The position numbers were made by a program, and so were the translations under genes. Below are positions 1 to 8,939 of a stretch of DNA of 64,000 nucleotides, piece after piece; the stretch's first letter is position 1; the number at the start of each line of letters is the position of its first letter. The DNA comes from DASPKM01 sp035628135 (GTDB lineage: Bacteria; Bacteroidota; Bacteroidia; Chitinophagales; Chitinophagaceae): positions 62,001 to 126,000 of the forward strand of contig DASPKM010000011.1 in assembly GCA_035628135.1 (NCBI GenBank), in the 5' to 3' direction. The notes below the pieces were generated by a model, which saw only the letters and a program-made list of their open reading frames with translations, had not been told where the DNA came from and did no database searches.

Positions 1-1382
1 ATGATGATCTCGCTCCAGCACCATCCCCTTTCAGGCCCATAGGTTGTCATTTCGAAACGTTCATAGTCTTTGAAGTGATCCGGTATTACCGGCATTGGCC
101 CGGGTGGCGTCGTCGTGCATCCTTTGCTTTCTCTTGCATAAGCAAAATGAATGCCGGCGGCATCTGAATAATAATTCAACCAAAGATGATTGCAGGCGGT
201 GCTGTTGATATAAGGGAAAAGATATCTGCCCGCAGGCGCGATAATCTCCGTAAACTCCGTGCCGTTGTATTCGTAAGCGTGATAGCCATTTACGTAATTG
301 GGGTGTATTATCAGGTTGCCTTCGCGAAGGAACAAATGCACACCGGTGTTGAGAGACGCGTCCGTAATATCGAAAAAAGGAGTGTAGGTGGTACCATTGT
401 AACGCAACACGCGTTTGCTTCCATCTGTATGCACAGCTCCTATATATAAAGCACCACTGTATATTTCAGGATTGGTAGAACCCATGGGAGCAACCGAATA
501 CCCGGTTGGTAAACTGAGCAAGGTTAAGGTTGCGCCAGACAAACGATATAACCGGCTTACACGGCTGGGACTGGCGCCTACGCCTGTTGTGAAATACAAA
601 TTGCTGCCCCACATCCTCGGATAAACAGATTCACCCGCATTGAAAAACACCTGCGATACCGAACTGCCGTTATAATACAGGATGCGTTCATGGCTCGTAA
701 AATATACGCGTGTGGTTCCAGGCACAGCAAATACACCGTCAGCATTAGTGCCGCTTTCCGTCCACGGCAGCGTAAAAAAACCAGTACCACTATAACGCCT
801 GATAAAATTTACTGTTCCTGTATAGTATGCATAGCCGGTGATGTACATATAACTTCCCGCCACATGCAATTTGTGCCCGTTGGAATTGGGGATGGCCGCT
901 CCAGTTACTTCGGATACCACGCCGCTGCTGTACCGGTACAATCGCACCGTGCCGGAAACATCGCACAAAAAATACAGGTAACTGCCGTATACGATCGTGT
1001 TCGAAATAATATTCCCGCTTATAGTTATCCTGCTGAAGCTGGTGCCGCCGGTGTACCGGTATAAATATCGGTTGGTGGTACTGCCCGAGGTCCTTGTTAA
1101 AGTAAAAAAAACCGCCGACTGAAAAACCGTGAGCGGGTTGTTGTGCGTATTAAACCTTAACCTGACCCCGCTGACAACGGGATAATTGGCGCGCGAGAAC
1201 GCAAGGTCATTATAGTTCAATAAAAATGAATCGGAGTTTCCGGCAATCAACACCCTGCCGGCAAACGCAGTATTTTGGAATTGTGAATTGGCAGGGTCCA
1301 GCACAGTTTCCAATATGCGTTGGGACCTGGTGGACAAGCTGCAGGCAATAGCCAGCAATAGAAGGACAATTATGCGTGGCAT
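1..1382 (-). CDS. secreted repeat (beta-propeller-like) protein, 3' end beyond window
   Basis: Reading the minus strand from the ATG at 1382 gives an open frame of 460 codons with no stop up to the left edge, so the gene is truncated by the window. The protein begins with a typical signal peptide (MPRIIVLLLLAIACSLSTRS). The rest is rich in aromatic and Ser/Thr/Gly residues and has about seven recurring strands of the form Y-x-Y/L-x-G (RYLYRYTGG, VRLYRYSSG, FIRRYSGTG, ILYYNGSS, RLYRLSGA, RVLRYNGTT, HAYEYNGTE), roughly 40-60 residues apart, as in beta-propeller proteins. Export to the periplasm or surface is inferred. A C-terminal type IX sorting domain would be expected in this phylum, but that end is not visible. 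I do not recognise a specific family. Confidence 0.8.
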   Translation of the reverse strand, partial: MPRIIVLLLLAIACSLSTRSQRILETVLDPANSQFQNTAFAGRVLIAGNSDSFLLNYNDLAFSRANYPVVSGVRLRFNTHNNPLTVFQSAVFFTLTRTSGSTTNRYLYRYTGGTSFSRITISGNIISNTIVYGSYLYFLCDVSGTVRLYRYSSGVVSEVTGAAIPNSNGHKLHVAGSYMYITGYAYYTGTVNFIRRYSGTGFFTLPWTESGTNADGVFAVPGTTRVYFTSHERILYYNGSSVSQVFFNAGESVYPRMWGSNLYFTTGVGASPSRVSRLYRLSGATLTLLSLPTGYSVAPMGSTNPEIYSGALYIGAVHTDGSKRVLRYNGTTYTPFFDITDASLNTGVHLFLREGNLIIHPNYVNGYHAYEYNGTEFTEIIAPAGRYLFPYINSTACNHLWLNYYSDAAGIHFAYARESKGCTTTPPGPMPVIPDHFKDYERFEMTTYGPERGWCWSEII

Positions 1383-1858
1383 AAGTTAAGTTTTGGCGGT
1401 AATGTGACGGAGGATGACTAAAGGTAGCGATTGCCGGACCAGCAACAACGACATATTTATGTAGTCCTTGATAAAAACTGCATGGAGGGTAAATAACCCA
1501 TGCCCGAAACCGTATTTTTCGCGGTGTAAACGGGCTAGCGTGATGTTGCCTTCAACCGGCATGCAATGTATTACAACATTAATGCATCACAGCATGAACC
1601 GCATATCAGGAGTGCAGGGTTGGGGGCCGGTATGGGGCTCTGCCCCCACCATCTTCCAATCCTGCGAATACTTGCTGTTTTATGCTTATCTCTTCATTGG
1701 AATAAGGCGCATTGCCAACGATATGCCGCCGCAATTCTAAAATGTATGCATCAAAATTATCTTCTTCCAGGATAGGCGTCACTACTGTAATGATGCCGGC
1801 TGATATCGGCTTACATAATAATGCAAAACAACCGTGTTAACACGGATTTTATAAAATA
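1383..1858. other. intergenic stretch without a supported gene
   Basis: There are 476 bases between two minus-strand genes. Short plus-strand frames here have no recognisable protein features. The only structure seen is an inverted repeat TGGGGGC/GCCCCCA at 1621-1627 and 1642-1648, with no T-tract. Confidence 0.5.
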
Positions 1859-2707
1859 CTACCGTTTCAGCTTTCCCACGTCCCTGCCCGTGTCCCTTTC
1901 CCTAGTTTCCCACCCGCGGATTTTGGTGAACGGTATTTTCAGCAGCCTGCCAACCGTTAATTCCCTTTCATCGGGATAAGAAGGAACGCCGGTAACAATT
2001 TCTGACTGGTGAATGTTTAACCGGACGGTTCTGTGCAGGCGGTCCCAGAACGAAAAAATAATGGAGTAGTTGCTGTCGGTCTCACTCCTAATCATGGAAT
2101 GATGAATGCCATGCATTCGTGGCGTAACAATGAGCTTACTGAGCAGTCTCTCCAAACCGAAAGGCAGTTTAATATTGCTGTGGTGAAATTGTGTAGCCGC
2201 TTCAAAAACTATTTCATATATCAACACCATAACGGGTGAAACACCCAACAATATCACCACCGCGCCCCTGTAAAAAAGCGAGGCGATCATCTCGCCAAAG
2301 TGAAAACGAAACGAGGTGGTAATGTCAAGGTCCAGGTCAGTATGATGCACCAGGTGAAAGCGCCAAAACAAGGGCAATTTATGCAGGAGGATGTGCCATA
2401 AATAATTGCTGTAATCCAGCAGCATAAAGGCAATGCCTCCTTCTATCCACTCCGGAAATGGGGTAATATAGTTCAGCCCGAGTTGCCAATCCTGGTTTTC
2501 GACTGCCAGCCACACTACAGCCGGAATAAACAGCACGCGCAACAATGCAAATGCGGGAAGGGAAACAATGGCATTGATGACAACCCGCTTCCAACGGTCC
2601 TGCACCCGCTTACGCAATATCCATCGTGTTTCGGCGATCATTAATATGATAAACATTCCAAGCAGGATGGGAATGCCATAACTGTCGAAGATTGCCTTAA
2701 TCATCAT
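1859..2707 (-). CDS. sterol desaturase / fatty acid hydroxylase family membrane protein
   Basis: A 282-residue integral membrane protein of the fatty acid hydroxylase superfamily: di-iron enzymes that hydroxylate or desaturate lipids in the membrane. The histidine clusters that bind the two irons are visible: HILLHK, then FHLVHHTD, then QFHHSN, and RMHGIHHS near the C-terminus. Several hydrophobic helices precede and separate them. The start codon lies inside the 3' end of the upstream flavodoxin-like gene (11-base overlap), so the two are very probably co-translated. It is the last gene of the six-gene arsenosugar-type operon. A role on an arsenic-containing lipid is possible from context alone; the substrate cannot be read from the sequence. 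Confidence 0.88.
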   Translation of the reverse strand: MMIKAIFDSYGIPILLGMFIILMIAETRWILRKRVQDRWKRVVINAIVSLPAFALLRVLFIPAVVWLAVENQDWQLGLNYITPFPEWIEGGIAFMLLDYSNYLWHILLHKLPLFWRFHLVHHTDLDLDITTSFRFHFGEMIASLFYRGAVVILLGVSPVMVLIYEIVFEAATQFHHSNIKLPFGLERLLSKLIVTPRMHGIHHSMIRSETDSNYSIIFSFWDRLHRTVRLNIHQSEIVTGVPSYPDERELTVGRLLKIPFTKIRGWETRERDTGRDVGKLKR

Positions 2708-3770
2708 CCCTTAATTTTTCGCCCTCTCCTTTTTTTGTATGCCAGGTTGCATCCCTATTCAAACCATAATCCTGCTGCACCTCCGGCGACGACCCTTTTG
2801 GCGGTTTACCTATCATCATCCTGAAATAACGTATTCCATCCTGCACATCGGCCCAGATATGCCTGGGCGCCTCATACCCATAAGCCCTGTATCTATTGGG
2901 CGGCACTTTTCCCTTTTGCGCTACAAATGCAGCGAAGTCATGCACCCAATCCTGGAAGGCTTTCATGAACTCATTTTCACGGATCATGTGTTCCGACTGG
3001 TTATCGCTGTATTTTTTGCCTTTGCCATTGGTACAGTGTTTCCATAAATGGTCAGGTACTTCCACTCCACCGTAACGGCACTGCCAAACAAGCGGCGCAT
3101 AAGCGTCCCTCTCATTTTCAAAAGGCTCTGCATTGGGATCGAAATACTGCTTGTGCCGCAGTATGTGCGGGCGGCCGGATACATCCAGTTCATCGCCGCC
3201 TTCATCGCCATAACAAAAAAAGGCAGCGGTCCTTCCTTCGAGGTGGTTCAGGCTCATTTCCTTCCATTGCTCCGTATGCTCGAGTTCCATGGCCTTTTCA
3301 GGATTTTTATGCCCGATGGACCTTTCATCAGGATTACCCCCATTCATGCATACCAATCGGTCGAACATCAGCTTCAGGTTGCTGGAAGGCGCATACCAGT
3401 TAATAGGACCGATGATCGCCCAGGCATCGGCCATGTCCAACCTCGAATACAAGTCCAGGTTCCACATGAGGTCTGGCTCTTTACTGCTGTTCTTTTCGTA
3501 ACAATTACAAGGCCATACGCACAATGCCATGGAAGTAGACACGCAGGCGTTGCAAGACTGGATTCTTGCCCGCGCATATACATTGCCGATATCCTCGTAG
3601 TCTATTTCCCAATCCTGCGGCAGCATATCGGCCATTTTAAATAGCAGGGCCCTCGACTTGCTATCTACGCCCGGGCAATTGTATTGGCGCCTGTCGGACC
3701 CTGAAATGATCAGTACCCTGAAAGGCCGCTGCTCCGGCGGCAATGCGGCATTTGCATCGTTTGGCTTCAT
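2697..3770 (-). CDS. flavodoxin-like NAD(P)H-dependent FMN reductase family protein
   Basis: A 357-residue soluble protein. The N-terminal ~200 residues follow the flavodoxin/FMN-reductase fold: a first strand and phosphate loop at FRVLIISGSDRR, a later IIGPINWYAPSSNLKLMFDR segment typical of the flavin-contacting loop, and a FFCYGDEGG strand. Between them is a Cys-containing segment (SCNACVSTSMALCVWPCNCY) with six cysteines, unusual for plain flavodoxins and perhaps a metal or redox site. The C-terminal third is unassigned. Two bases separate it from the upstream glycosyltransferase, and its 3' end overlaps the hydroxylase gene. A redox role in the arsenosugar operon is inferred. Confidence 0.8.
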   Translation of the reverse strand: MKPNDANAALPPEQRPFRVLIISGSDRRQYNCPGVDSKSRALLFKMADMLPQDWEIDYEDIGNVYARARIQSCNACVSTSMALCVWPCNCYEKNSSKEPDLMWNLDLYSRLDMADAWAIIGPINWYAPSSNLKLMFDRLVCMNGGNPDERSIGHKNPEKAMELEHTEQWKEMSLNHLEGRTAAFFCYGDEGGDELDVSGRPHILRHKQYFDPNAEPFENERDAYAPLVWQCRYGGVEVPDHLWKHCTNGKGKKYSDNQSEHMIRENEFMKAFQDWVHDFAAFVAQKGKVPPNRYRAYGYEAPRHIWADVQDGIRYFRMMIGKPPKGSSPEVQQDYGLNRDATWHTKKGEGEKLRDDD

Positions 3771-3772
3771 GA

Positions 3773-4474
3773 TTACAACTTGTTTTTTCTGATCACCTTC
3801 CTGTGCAATCGCAAAAGATATTCCTGGGAATAACCGAGATAATACAGCAGCCAGATGCGGTAAAAGATCCCCTGCATGCGGTAAATGCCATTGTCCAGGT
3901 ATTTTCTCGCGGATGTCACCACGTGAGCATTCATCACTTTAAACCGTCCATGCTTTTTTATGCGGTGAATGATCTCCTGGTCTTCCATCATCAGCAGGTC
4001 TTCGCGGAAGCCGCCGCATTTGTTAAAAACCTCCTTTGTAACAAACAGGCTCTGGTCGCCGAAGCGTACTGCATTTACATCGAACCGCGTGAACCAGCAA
4101 TTGGCTTTCAGGAACCAGTGCGCATGATCGAACGAAAGCCTGAAACACCCGCTGTCAATCCCTTTTGCTCGCGCAGCTGCAATATGCTCTGTAAAAGCTT
4201 TAGGCGGAATGGTATCGGCATGCAGGAAATAAAGAATGTCGCCGCTTGCTGACGAAGCGCCTTTATTCATCTGCGCAGCCCTGCCTTTGCGTTCACTTGC
4301 AATAGCGATTGCGCCGTGTTGCTTCGCAATCTGCAGCGTACCATCGGTACTCCCTCCGTCCACCACTATCAATTCAATGTTGTGATGGCCGTTGGCGGCG
4401 CGCACATCGGCAATTGTCGCGGCAATGTGGTCGGCTTCGTTATATGTTGGAATGATGACGCTGATCATAATCAT
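3773..4474 (-). CDS. TIGR04283-type arsenosugar biosynthesis glycosyltransferase
   Basis: A family 2 glycosyltransferase of ~233 residues. It opens with the nucleotide-sugar-binding strand SVIIPTYNEADHI, followed by the acidic VVDGGSTDGT motif, a YFLHADTIPP metal-binding region and FGDQSLFV. These match the TIGR04283 subfamily that accompanies arsenosugar genes. I place the start at 4474 (Met-Ile-Met-Ile-Ser-Val), because the longer frame from 4516 runs deep into the preceding gene. Even so it overlaps that gene by about 35 bases, implying translational coupling. The likely role is to add a sugar or related group in arsenosugar assembly; the exact substrate is not known to me. Confidence 0.88.
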   Translation of the reverse strand: MIMISVIIPTYNEADHIAATIADVRAANGHHNIELIVVDGGSTDGTLQIAKQHGAIAIASERKGRAAQMNKGASSASGDILYFLHADTIPPKAFTEHIAAARAKGIDSGCFRLSFDHAHWFLKANCWFTRFDVNAVRFGDQSLFVTKEVFNKCGGFREDLLMMEDQEIIHRIKKHGRFKVMNAHVVTSARKYLDNGIYRMQGIFYRIWLLYYLGYSQEYLLRLHRKVIRKNKL

Positions 4475-5081
4475 CGTTTTGCCTGGCAGTGGCCGGCCGG
4501 ATGTACCGAAGGTCACTTTCGTAATCCACGTCGTGCAATACAGGTAGCTGCGCGATGCTCAGTCCATATGCCTTGCATTTTCCGATCGTTTCATCAAACG
4601 CCGCGGGCGAGCTCCAACTGATGCCGGTAAACAGACCGGCATACAATTTTTTTATTCCCAGCAAATAATACCCGCCGTCTGCTGCTGGACCGATCACAAC
4701 ATCATGTCTATTTAACAGCTCAAATGCTTTTTTAAGTATCGCTTCATCCAATTCCGGGCAATCGGCGCCAATGACAACCGCTTTTTCATATCCATCAGCT
4801 AAAACCTGCGCGAATGCATTTGACATTCTTTCGCCCAGGTCATTGCCCTGTTGTACTAGTTTTTGAAAACCTTCAGTTCCCGCATCATCTTGCTCTATAT
4901 AGCTGTCATAAAAAATGGCTTTATCGATATGCAGCGGCCTGGTAACAGAATACGTATGCGCAATCAGCGCTTTATATACCTCAAAAGCACTTTGGTCCCC
5001 GATGGTAGCAGCAAGCCTGGTTTTTACCCTGCCATATACAAGGTTCTTTGTGAAAATCATTAAAATATCCTTTTGCTGCAT
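4440..5081 (-). CDS. TIGR04282-type glycosyltransferase (DUF2064 family)
   Basis: A 213-residue cytoplasmic protein of the DUF2064/TIGR04282 family, whose members have a nucleotidyl/glycosyl-transferase A fold and co-occur with ArsS. Characteristic pieces are the N-terminal ILMIFTKNLVYGRVKTRL strand and basic motif, VVIGADCPELDE, and VIGPAADGGYYLLGI, which resemble the sugar-nucleotide and metal-binding loops of the fold. It follows arsS by 21 bases and overlaps the TIGR04283 gene. Known family context supports arsenosugar biosynthesis; the reaction has not been settled to my knowledge. Confidence 0.9.
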   Translation of the reverse strand: MQQKDILMIFTKNLVYGRVKTRLAATIGDQSAFEVYKALIAHTYSVTRPLHIDKAIFYDSYIEQDDAGTEGFQKLVQQGNDLGERMSNAFAQVLADGYEKAVVIGADCPELDEAILKKAFELLNRHDVVIGPAADGGYYLLGIKKLYAGLFTGISWSSPAAFDETIGKCKAYGLSIAQLPVLHDVDYESDLRYIRPATARQNDDYDQRHHSNI

Positions 5082-5102
5082 AAGAATTTACCTTATTACC
5101 GG

Positions 5103-6146
5103 TCATGCAACCGCTCCGCCGCAACTGGACCCCGCGCCCGCAGTACAGCCGTAGCAGTGCTGTCCTACTACAATATTGCGGTCATTCAGCCCTTCAAGGC
5201 TGAACACACTGACATGATTATGCGCTGCATCCACCTTAAGTTCGAGCATTTGGTTAAAATCACAATCATACAGGTATCCGTCCCAGCCTATGGAGATGGT
5301 ATTCCTGCACATTACATTGGCGGCAGCGGCGGGATTGTAAGCATTCACCAACTTTTGCATGTATTTTTCATAATTGCCGCTGGTAAGCAGGTAATCCAAA
5401 TACCGGCTGATGGGCAAATTGGTAATGGCAAACAAATTATTGAACTCAATGCCATATTTTTCCCGCAAAGCCTGTTTGTATTCGTGATCGAGGGATGCCT
5501 GTGACGGCGGCAAAAAAGCGCCCGCGGGATTGTACACCAGGTTTAAGATTAGTCCGCTGCCCTCCTTACCATATCCTGCCTCATTCAGCAACTGCAGGGC
5601 ACGGATGCTCGTTTCAAACACACCATCGCCCCGCTGCCTGTCTGTGCGGTCCTTGGTATAAAATGGAAGTGATGAAACCACTTCTATCCGGTGTTGTTTA
5701 TAAAATTGAGGCAGGTCGTGGTATTTTTTGTTGGCGAGAATAATGGTGAGATTGCATCTGACCATCACATGCCTGCCGAGGCTTTTGATAGCTTCTACAA
5801 ACCACCTGAAGTCCGGGTTCATTTCCGGCGCTCCGCCGGTAATATCTACCGTACCCAATGCAGGATATTTTCTTAAAACATCGATGCATTGCTGCATGGT
5901 CTCCCTGCTCATGATTTCCTTGCGGTCTGGTCCCGCGTCAACATGGCAATGCCTGCAGGTTTGATTGCACATTTTGCCGATGTTGACCTGGAAAATGCGG
6001 ATGGAGGTGGGTTGCAATGGGTACAAATGGCTTTGCTCCAGCTTTTGCTGGAACGGCACAAGGGTAAAATCGCCCGGATGTTCCAGGATCTCCCATTGCT
6101 TGTGCGCATCGGAAAGTAAATGATCACTGCCTTTTAACGATCTCAT
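5103..6146 (-). CDS. arsS: arsenosugar biosynthesis radical SAM protein ArsS
   Basis: A 347-residue radical S-adenosylmethionine enzyme. The 4Fe-4S motif CNQTCRHCHVDAGP (C-x3-C-x2-C) is at about residue 60, followed by the SAM-binding TGGAPEMNPDF segment. The C-terminal third carries the extra cysteines typical of ArsS (CDFNQM, CYGCTAGAGSSCGG), probably for an auxiliary cluster. ArsS family members are credited with attaching a 5'-deoxyadenosyl group to methylated arsenic on the way to arsenosugars. The arsenite methyltransferase arsM that would supply the substrate is not in this window. The gene starts two bases after the peroxidase-like gene ends, so the pair is an operon. Confidence 0.93.
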   Translation of the reverse strand: MRSLKGSDHLLSDAHKQWEILEHPGDFTLVPFQQKLEQSHLYPLQPTSIRIFQVNIGKMCNQTCRHCHVDAGPDRKEIMSRETMQQCIDVLRKYPALGTVDITGGAPEMNPDFRWFVEAIKSLGRHVMVRCNLTIILANKKYHDLPQFYKQHRIEVVSSLPFYTKDRTDRQRGDGVFETSIRALQLLNEAGYGKEGSGLILNLVYNPAGAFLPPSQASLDHEYKQALREKYGIEFNNLFAITNLPISRYLDYLLTSGNYEKYMQKLVNAYNPAAAANVMCRNTISIGWDGYLYDCDFNQMLELKVDAAHNHVSVFSLEGLNDRNIVVGQHCYGCTAGAGSSCGGAVA

Positions 6147-6148
6147 GA

Positions 6149-6490
6149 TTACATGGCTATATCCTTCACTTTATTCATCATTTGAACGCCATGCACCAGC
6201 GATGCTCCGCCCCTGATGGCGCAAGCCACATGTACTGCCTCCATCATTTGTGCCTCGCTCCAACCTTTTTCATATGCATCATTGCTATATGCATCGATGC
6301 AATAAGGGCATTGCACGGCATGCGATACCGCCAGCGCAATGAGCGATTTTTCTCTTGCGGTCAGCTCGCTGTCTTTAAATACTTCCCCGTAATAACTGAA
6401 GAATTTGTCGGCCAGCTCTTTTTGAAAATCCCCAACGTTCACGAACTTTTTCAGATCGTCTGCATGATAATAATGATCGGTCATATACAT
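6149..6490 (-). CDS. arsenosugar biosynthesis-associated peroxidase-like protein (AhpD/CMD fold)
   Basis: A 113-residue carboxymuconolactone decarboxylase/AhpD-like protein with the redox motif AVQCPYCIDAYSNDAYEKG, which provides two cysteines (C-x2-C) and helix residues typical of alkylhydroperoxidase-like proteins. The small size and position directly before arsS match the peroxidase-like subfamily named for arsenosugar loci. It is the first gene of the six-gene operon. A possible -7 box TAACTTTA (6528-6535, minus strand; consensus TAnnTTTG) lies about 38 bases upstream. Two in-frame Met codons near the start (residues 1 and 3) make the exact start uncertain by two codons. Confidence 0.9.
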   Translation of the reverse strand: MYMTDHYYHADDLKKFVNVGDFQKELADKFFSYYGEVFKDSELTAREKSLIALAVSHAVQCPYCIDAYSNDAYEKGWSEAQMMEAVHVACAIRGGASLVHGVQMMNKVKDIAM

Positions 6491-6638
6491 TCATTTTGTA
6501 TCGGTTCCGGGGCGTTGGGGTCGTTTATAAAGTTAGGGTGTAAGGCCGATTGCACCCGTATAAAACATAATGAATACAATATTTTAAGCTGATGGGTTTG
6601 CTGTCAGCCATGCCCCGTTTCATAAAACTTATTTTACC

Positions 6639-6662
6639 ATGCTAAAAAATTTAGTATCATTG
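6639..6662 (+). promoter_or_regulatory. candidate operator overlapping the imu promoter
   Basis: An imperfect palindrome ATGCTAAA-AAA-TTTAGTAT (6639-6657; 7 of 8 arm positions pair) overlaps a -7-like box TATCATTG (6655-6662; consensus TAnnTTTG) about 35 bases before imuA. A repressor bound here would block the promoter. Because imu cassettes are normally SOS-controlled, LexA is the natural candidate, but I do not know that this is the LexA site of this lineage. Confidence 0.5.
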
Positions 6663-6696
6663 TGGGGTAATCCCGGATGGTTTAGGCAGTACTTTA

Positions 6697-7425
6697 ATGT
6701 TACCCTCCAAAGCAGATATCATCGCTCAATTGCGAAAGGAAATCCTTTTGCCCAGGTTAAGGAACACAGGTAATGAAACCATTACCACAGTGAACCTTGG
6801 ACCGATCAATCATTCATTTCCCGACCATACATTTCCTACAGCTGCCGTCCACGAATTTTGTTGCACCGTCACGGAAGATACTGCCGCGACCAGTGGATTT
6901 ATCAGCGGCATTCTTTCCGCATTGATGTCCAAAGGCGGGGCCAGCTTATGGATCAGCTCGTCGCGCACACTGTTTCCCCCAGCGCTAAGCTTGTATGGAA
7001 TAGAACCAGACAAAATCATTTTCATCGACCTGCAAAAAGAACGAGATGTATTATGGGCCATCGAAGAAGCGCTTAAATGCGAAGGACTTGCCGCAGTGGT
7101 CGGTGAAATACCTGACATCAGTTTCACAGCATCACGCAGGCTTCAACTGGCGGTGGAACAAAGCCGCGTTACAGGATTCATTATCCGGCGCACATCGCGT
7201 AAACTCAATATAACGGCCAGCACCACATGCTGGAAAATAACTTCTTTACCCAGCGCGCTGCCTGGCGGGATGCCCGGCGTGGGTTTCCCCCGCTGGAATG
7301 TAGAACTGCTGAAGGTGCGCAATGGCATTCCGGCATCCTGGCAAATAGAATGGAACGCAGGCAGGTTCCACACTATTTCAAAACTTACCGCTATTCCCTT
7401 ACGGCAACGCAGGAAAACAGGCTGA
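6697..7425 (+). CDS. imuA: ImuA-like protein of the translesion synthesis cassette
   Basis: A 242-residue RecA/SulA-related protein. The N-terminal basic helix (SKADIIAQLRKEILLPR), the VHEFC segment, and the IIFIDLQKERDVLWAIEEALKCEGLAAVVGEI stretch are those of ImuA proteins that precede imuB. ImuA acts with ImuB and DnaE2 in DNA-damage-induced mutagenesis, probably coupling the complex to RecA. It stops one base before imuB starts (stop-start overlap context TGACATG), so the genes are translationally coupled. No complete Walker A is seen, as is common in this family. Regulation by a damage-responsive repressor is suggested by the upstream palindrome. Confidence 0.85.
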   Translation: MLPSKADIIAQLRKEILLPRLRNTGNETITTVNLGPINHSFPDHTFPTAAVHEFCCTVTEDTAATSGFISGILSALMSKGGASLWISSSRTLFPPALSLYGIEPDKIIFIDLQKERDVLWAIEEALKCEGLAAVVGEIPDISFTASRRLQLAVEQSRVTGFIIRRTSRKLNITASTTCWKITSLPSALPGGMPGVGFPRWNVELLKVRNGIPASWQIEWNAGRFHTISKLTAIPLRQRRKTG

Positions 7426-7426
7426 C

Positions 7427-8929
7427 ATGACAAAGCGATTTGTTGCAATATGGTTCCGTCACCTTCTGACGGATTGGTTCGCCATCCGGAGGCCCGAACT
7501 GCGCGACATTCCCTTTGTATTGGCCGCTCCTGACCATGGCAGAATGGTGGTTACCGCAGCCAATGCCATCGCACAAATAAAAGGGATACATAGTGGAATG
7601 ACCGTCGCAGACGCCAGGACCATCATCCCATCCTTACAGGTACTGGACGATGCACCGGGCCGTGCTCTTAAACTGCTCAAGGGATTGGCCGAGTGGTGCA
7701 TACGGTATACACCGCTGGTGTACATCGACGAACCCGATGGATTAATATTTGATGCAAGTGGATGCGCCCATCTCTGGGGCGGAGAAGAAACTTATCTAAC
7801 GGTAATCAACACCCGGTTAAAGCATTTTGGCTACACTGCCCACCTTTCAATGGCCGATACCATTGGCAGCGCCTGGGCATTTTCCCGGCACGGTCAATCC
7901 ATGTGCATCATTGAGCCCGGTAAGCAAGCCGAGGCAGTGATGCACCTGGAACCTTCCCTGCTGCGACTTGACGCCGGCACTGCCGAACGCCTGCTAAAGC
8001 TAGGTCTACGACAGATCAGGAATATCATCGGCATTCCACGCCAGTCATTGAAAAGGCGTTTTGGTGCGCATTTCCTTACAAGACTTGACCAGGCATTGGG
8101 ATATACCGACGAAATACTTCAACCCATACAACCGGTAGAACCTTTTCACGAACGCCTGCCCTGCCTTGAGCCGATCGTTACAGCCACAGGAATCGAAATT
8201 GCCTTGCAGCGATTGCTCGATGCAATATGCCATCGCCTGCAACAACACGAACAGGGACTTCGCTCAGCATTGTTCAAATGCTATCGCGTTGATGGAAAAA
8301 TCGAACAGGTAAGCATCGGCACCAACCGCGCTTCGCATAACAACTTGCATTTGTTCAAGCTCTTTGAACCCAGATTGCAGGAAATAGAGCCCGCCTTGGG
8401 GATAGAATTGTTTACGCTCGAAGCAAAGCAGGTGGAAGCACTTTCGCCCCTGCAGCAAAAATTATGGGAAGCAACGTCGGGCCTCGACAATATTCATCTA
8501 TCAGAATTGTTGGACCGGCTTGCCGGAAGAATTGGCGCCAGCAATATTCACCGCTATGTGCCGGCGGAACATTACTGGCCCGAGCGATCGACACAACCCG
8601 CTGCATCGCTCTCAGAAAAAATAACGACCGGCTGGAGAACAGACAAACCAAGACCCATGCAATTGTTATCAAAACCCGAACCCGTTGAAGTAATGGCGCC
8701 CGTTCCTGATTATCCGCCCATGCTGTTTCGCTATAAAGGCAAGCTGCATACGATCGTAAAAGCCGATGGTCCCGAGCGCATCGAGCAGGAATGGTGGATA
8801 CAACAAGGACAGCACCGCGATTATTATTATGTGGAAGATGAAGAAGGTTGCCGTTACTGGTTATTCCGTTCAGGGCATTATGATGCCGATAGATCTTATC
8901 GATGGTTCATTCATGGATTTTTTGCATAA
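7427..8929 (+). CDS. imuB: ImuB, Y-family DNA polymerase homologue (adaptor)
   Basis: A 500-residue Y-family polymerase homologue. The palm and finger regions are recognisable (FVAIWFRHLLTDWFAI; VVTAANAIAQIKGIHSGMTVADAR; YTPLVYIDEPDGLIFDASG). The first catalytic-carboxylate motif of active Y-family enzymes (D-x-[ED]-[AC]-F) is replaced by a segment without acidic residues (AIWFRHLL), consistent with the known loss of polymerase activity in ImuB. It acts as a hub that brings DnaE2 to the beta clamp. The C-terminal region ends in SYRWFIHGFFA, seen in ImuB proteins. It lies between imuA and dnaE2 in one operon. Confidence 0.92.
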   Translation: MTKRFVAIWFRHLLTDWFAIRRPELRDIPFVLAAPDHGRMVVTAANAIAQIKGIHSGMTVADARTIIPSLQVLDDAPGRALKLLKGLAEWCIRYTPLVYIDEPDGLIFDASGCAHLWGGEETYLTVINTRLKHFGYTAHLSMADTIGSAWAFSRHGQSMCIIEPGKQAEAVMHLEPSLLRLDAGTAERLLKLGLRQIRNIIGIPRQSLKRRFGAHFLTRLDQALGYTDEILQPIQPVEPFHERLPCLEPIVTATGIEIALQRLLDAICHRLQQHEQGLRSALFKCYRVDGKIEQVSIGTNRASHNNLHLFKLFEPRLQEIEPALGIELFTLEAKQVEALSPLQQKLWEATSGLDNIHLSELLDRLAGRIGASNIHRYVPAEHYWPERSTQPAASLSEKITTGWRTDKPRPMQLLSKPEPVEVMAPVPDYPPMLFRYKGKLHTIVKADGPERIEQEWWIQQGQHRDYYYVEDEEGCRYWLFRSGHYDADRSYRWFIHGFFA

Positions 8930-8939
8930 TTCATTAAGC

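Noticed and set aside
1621..1648. Inverted repeat TGGGGGC/GCCCCCA as a terminator
   Set aside because: It lies more than 200 bases after the nearest stop, has a 14-base loop and no T-tract.
1468..1740. 90-codon plus-strand open frame in the first intergenic region
   Set aside because: No recognisable composition, motif or neighbour support; overlapping frames of similar length exist in the same stretch.
8766..8939. Upstream extension of dnaE2
   Set aside because: It lies wholly inside imuB, and DnaE proteins begin at the MSYTELQ-type start at 8940.
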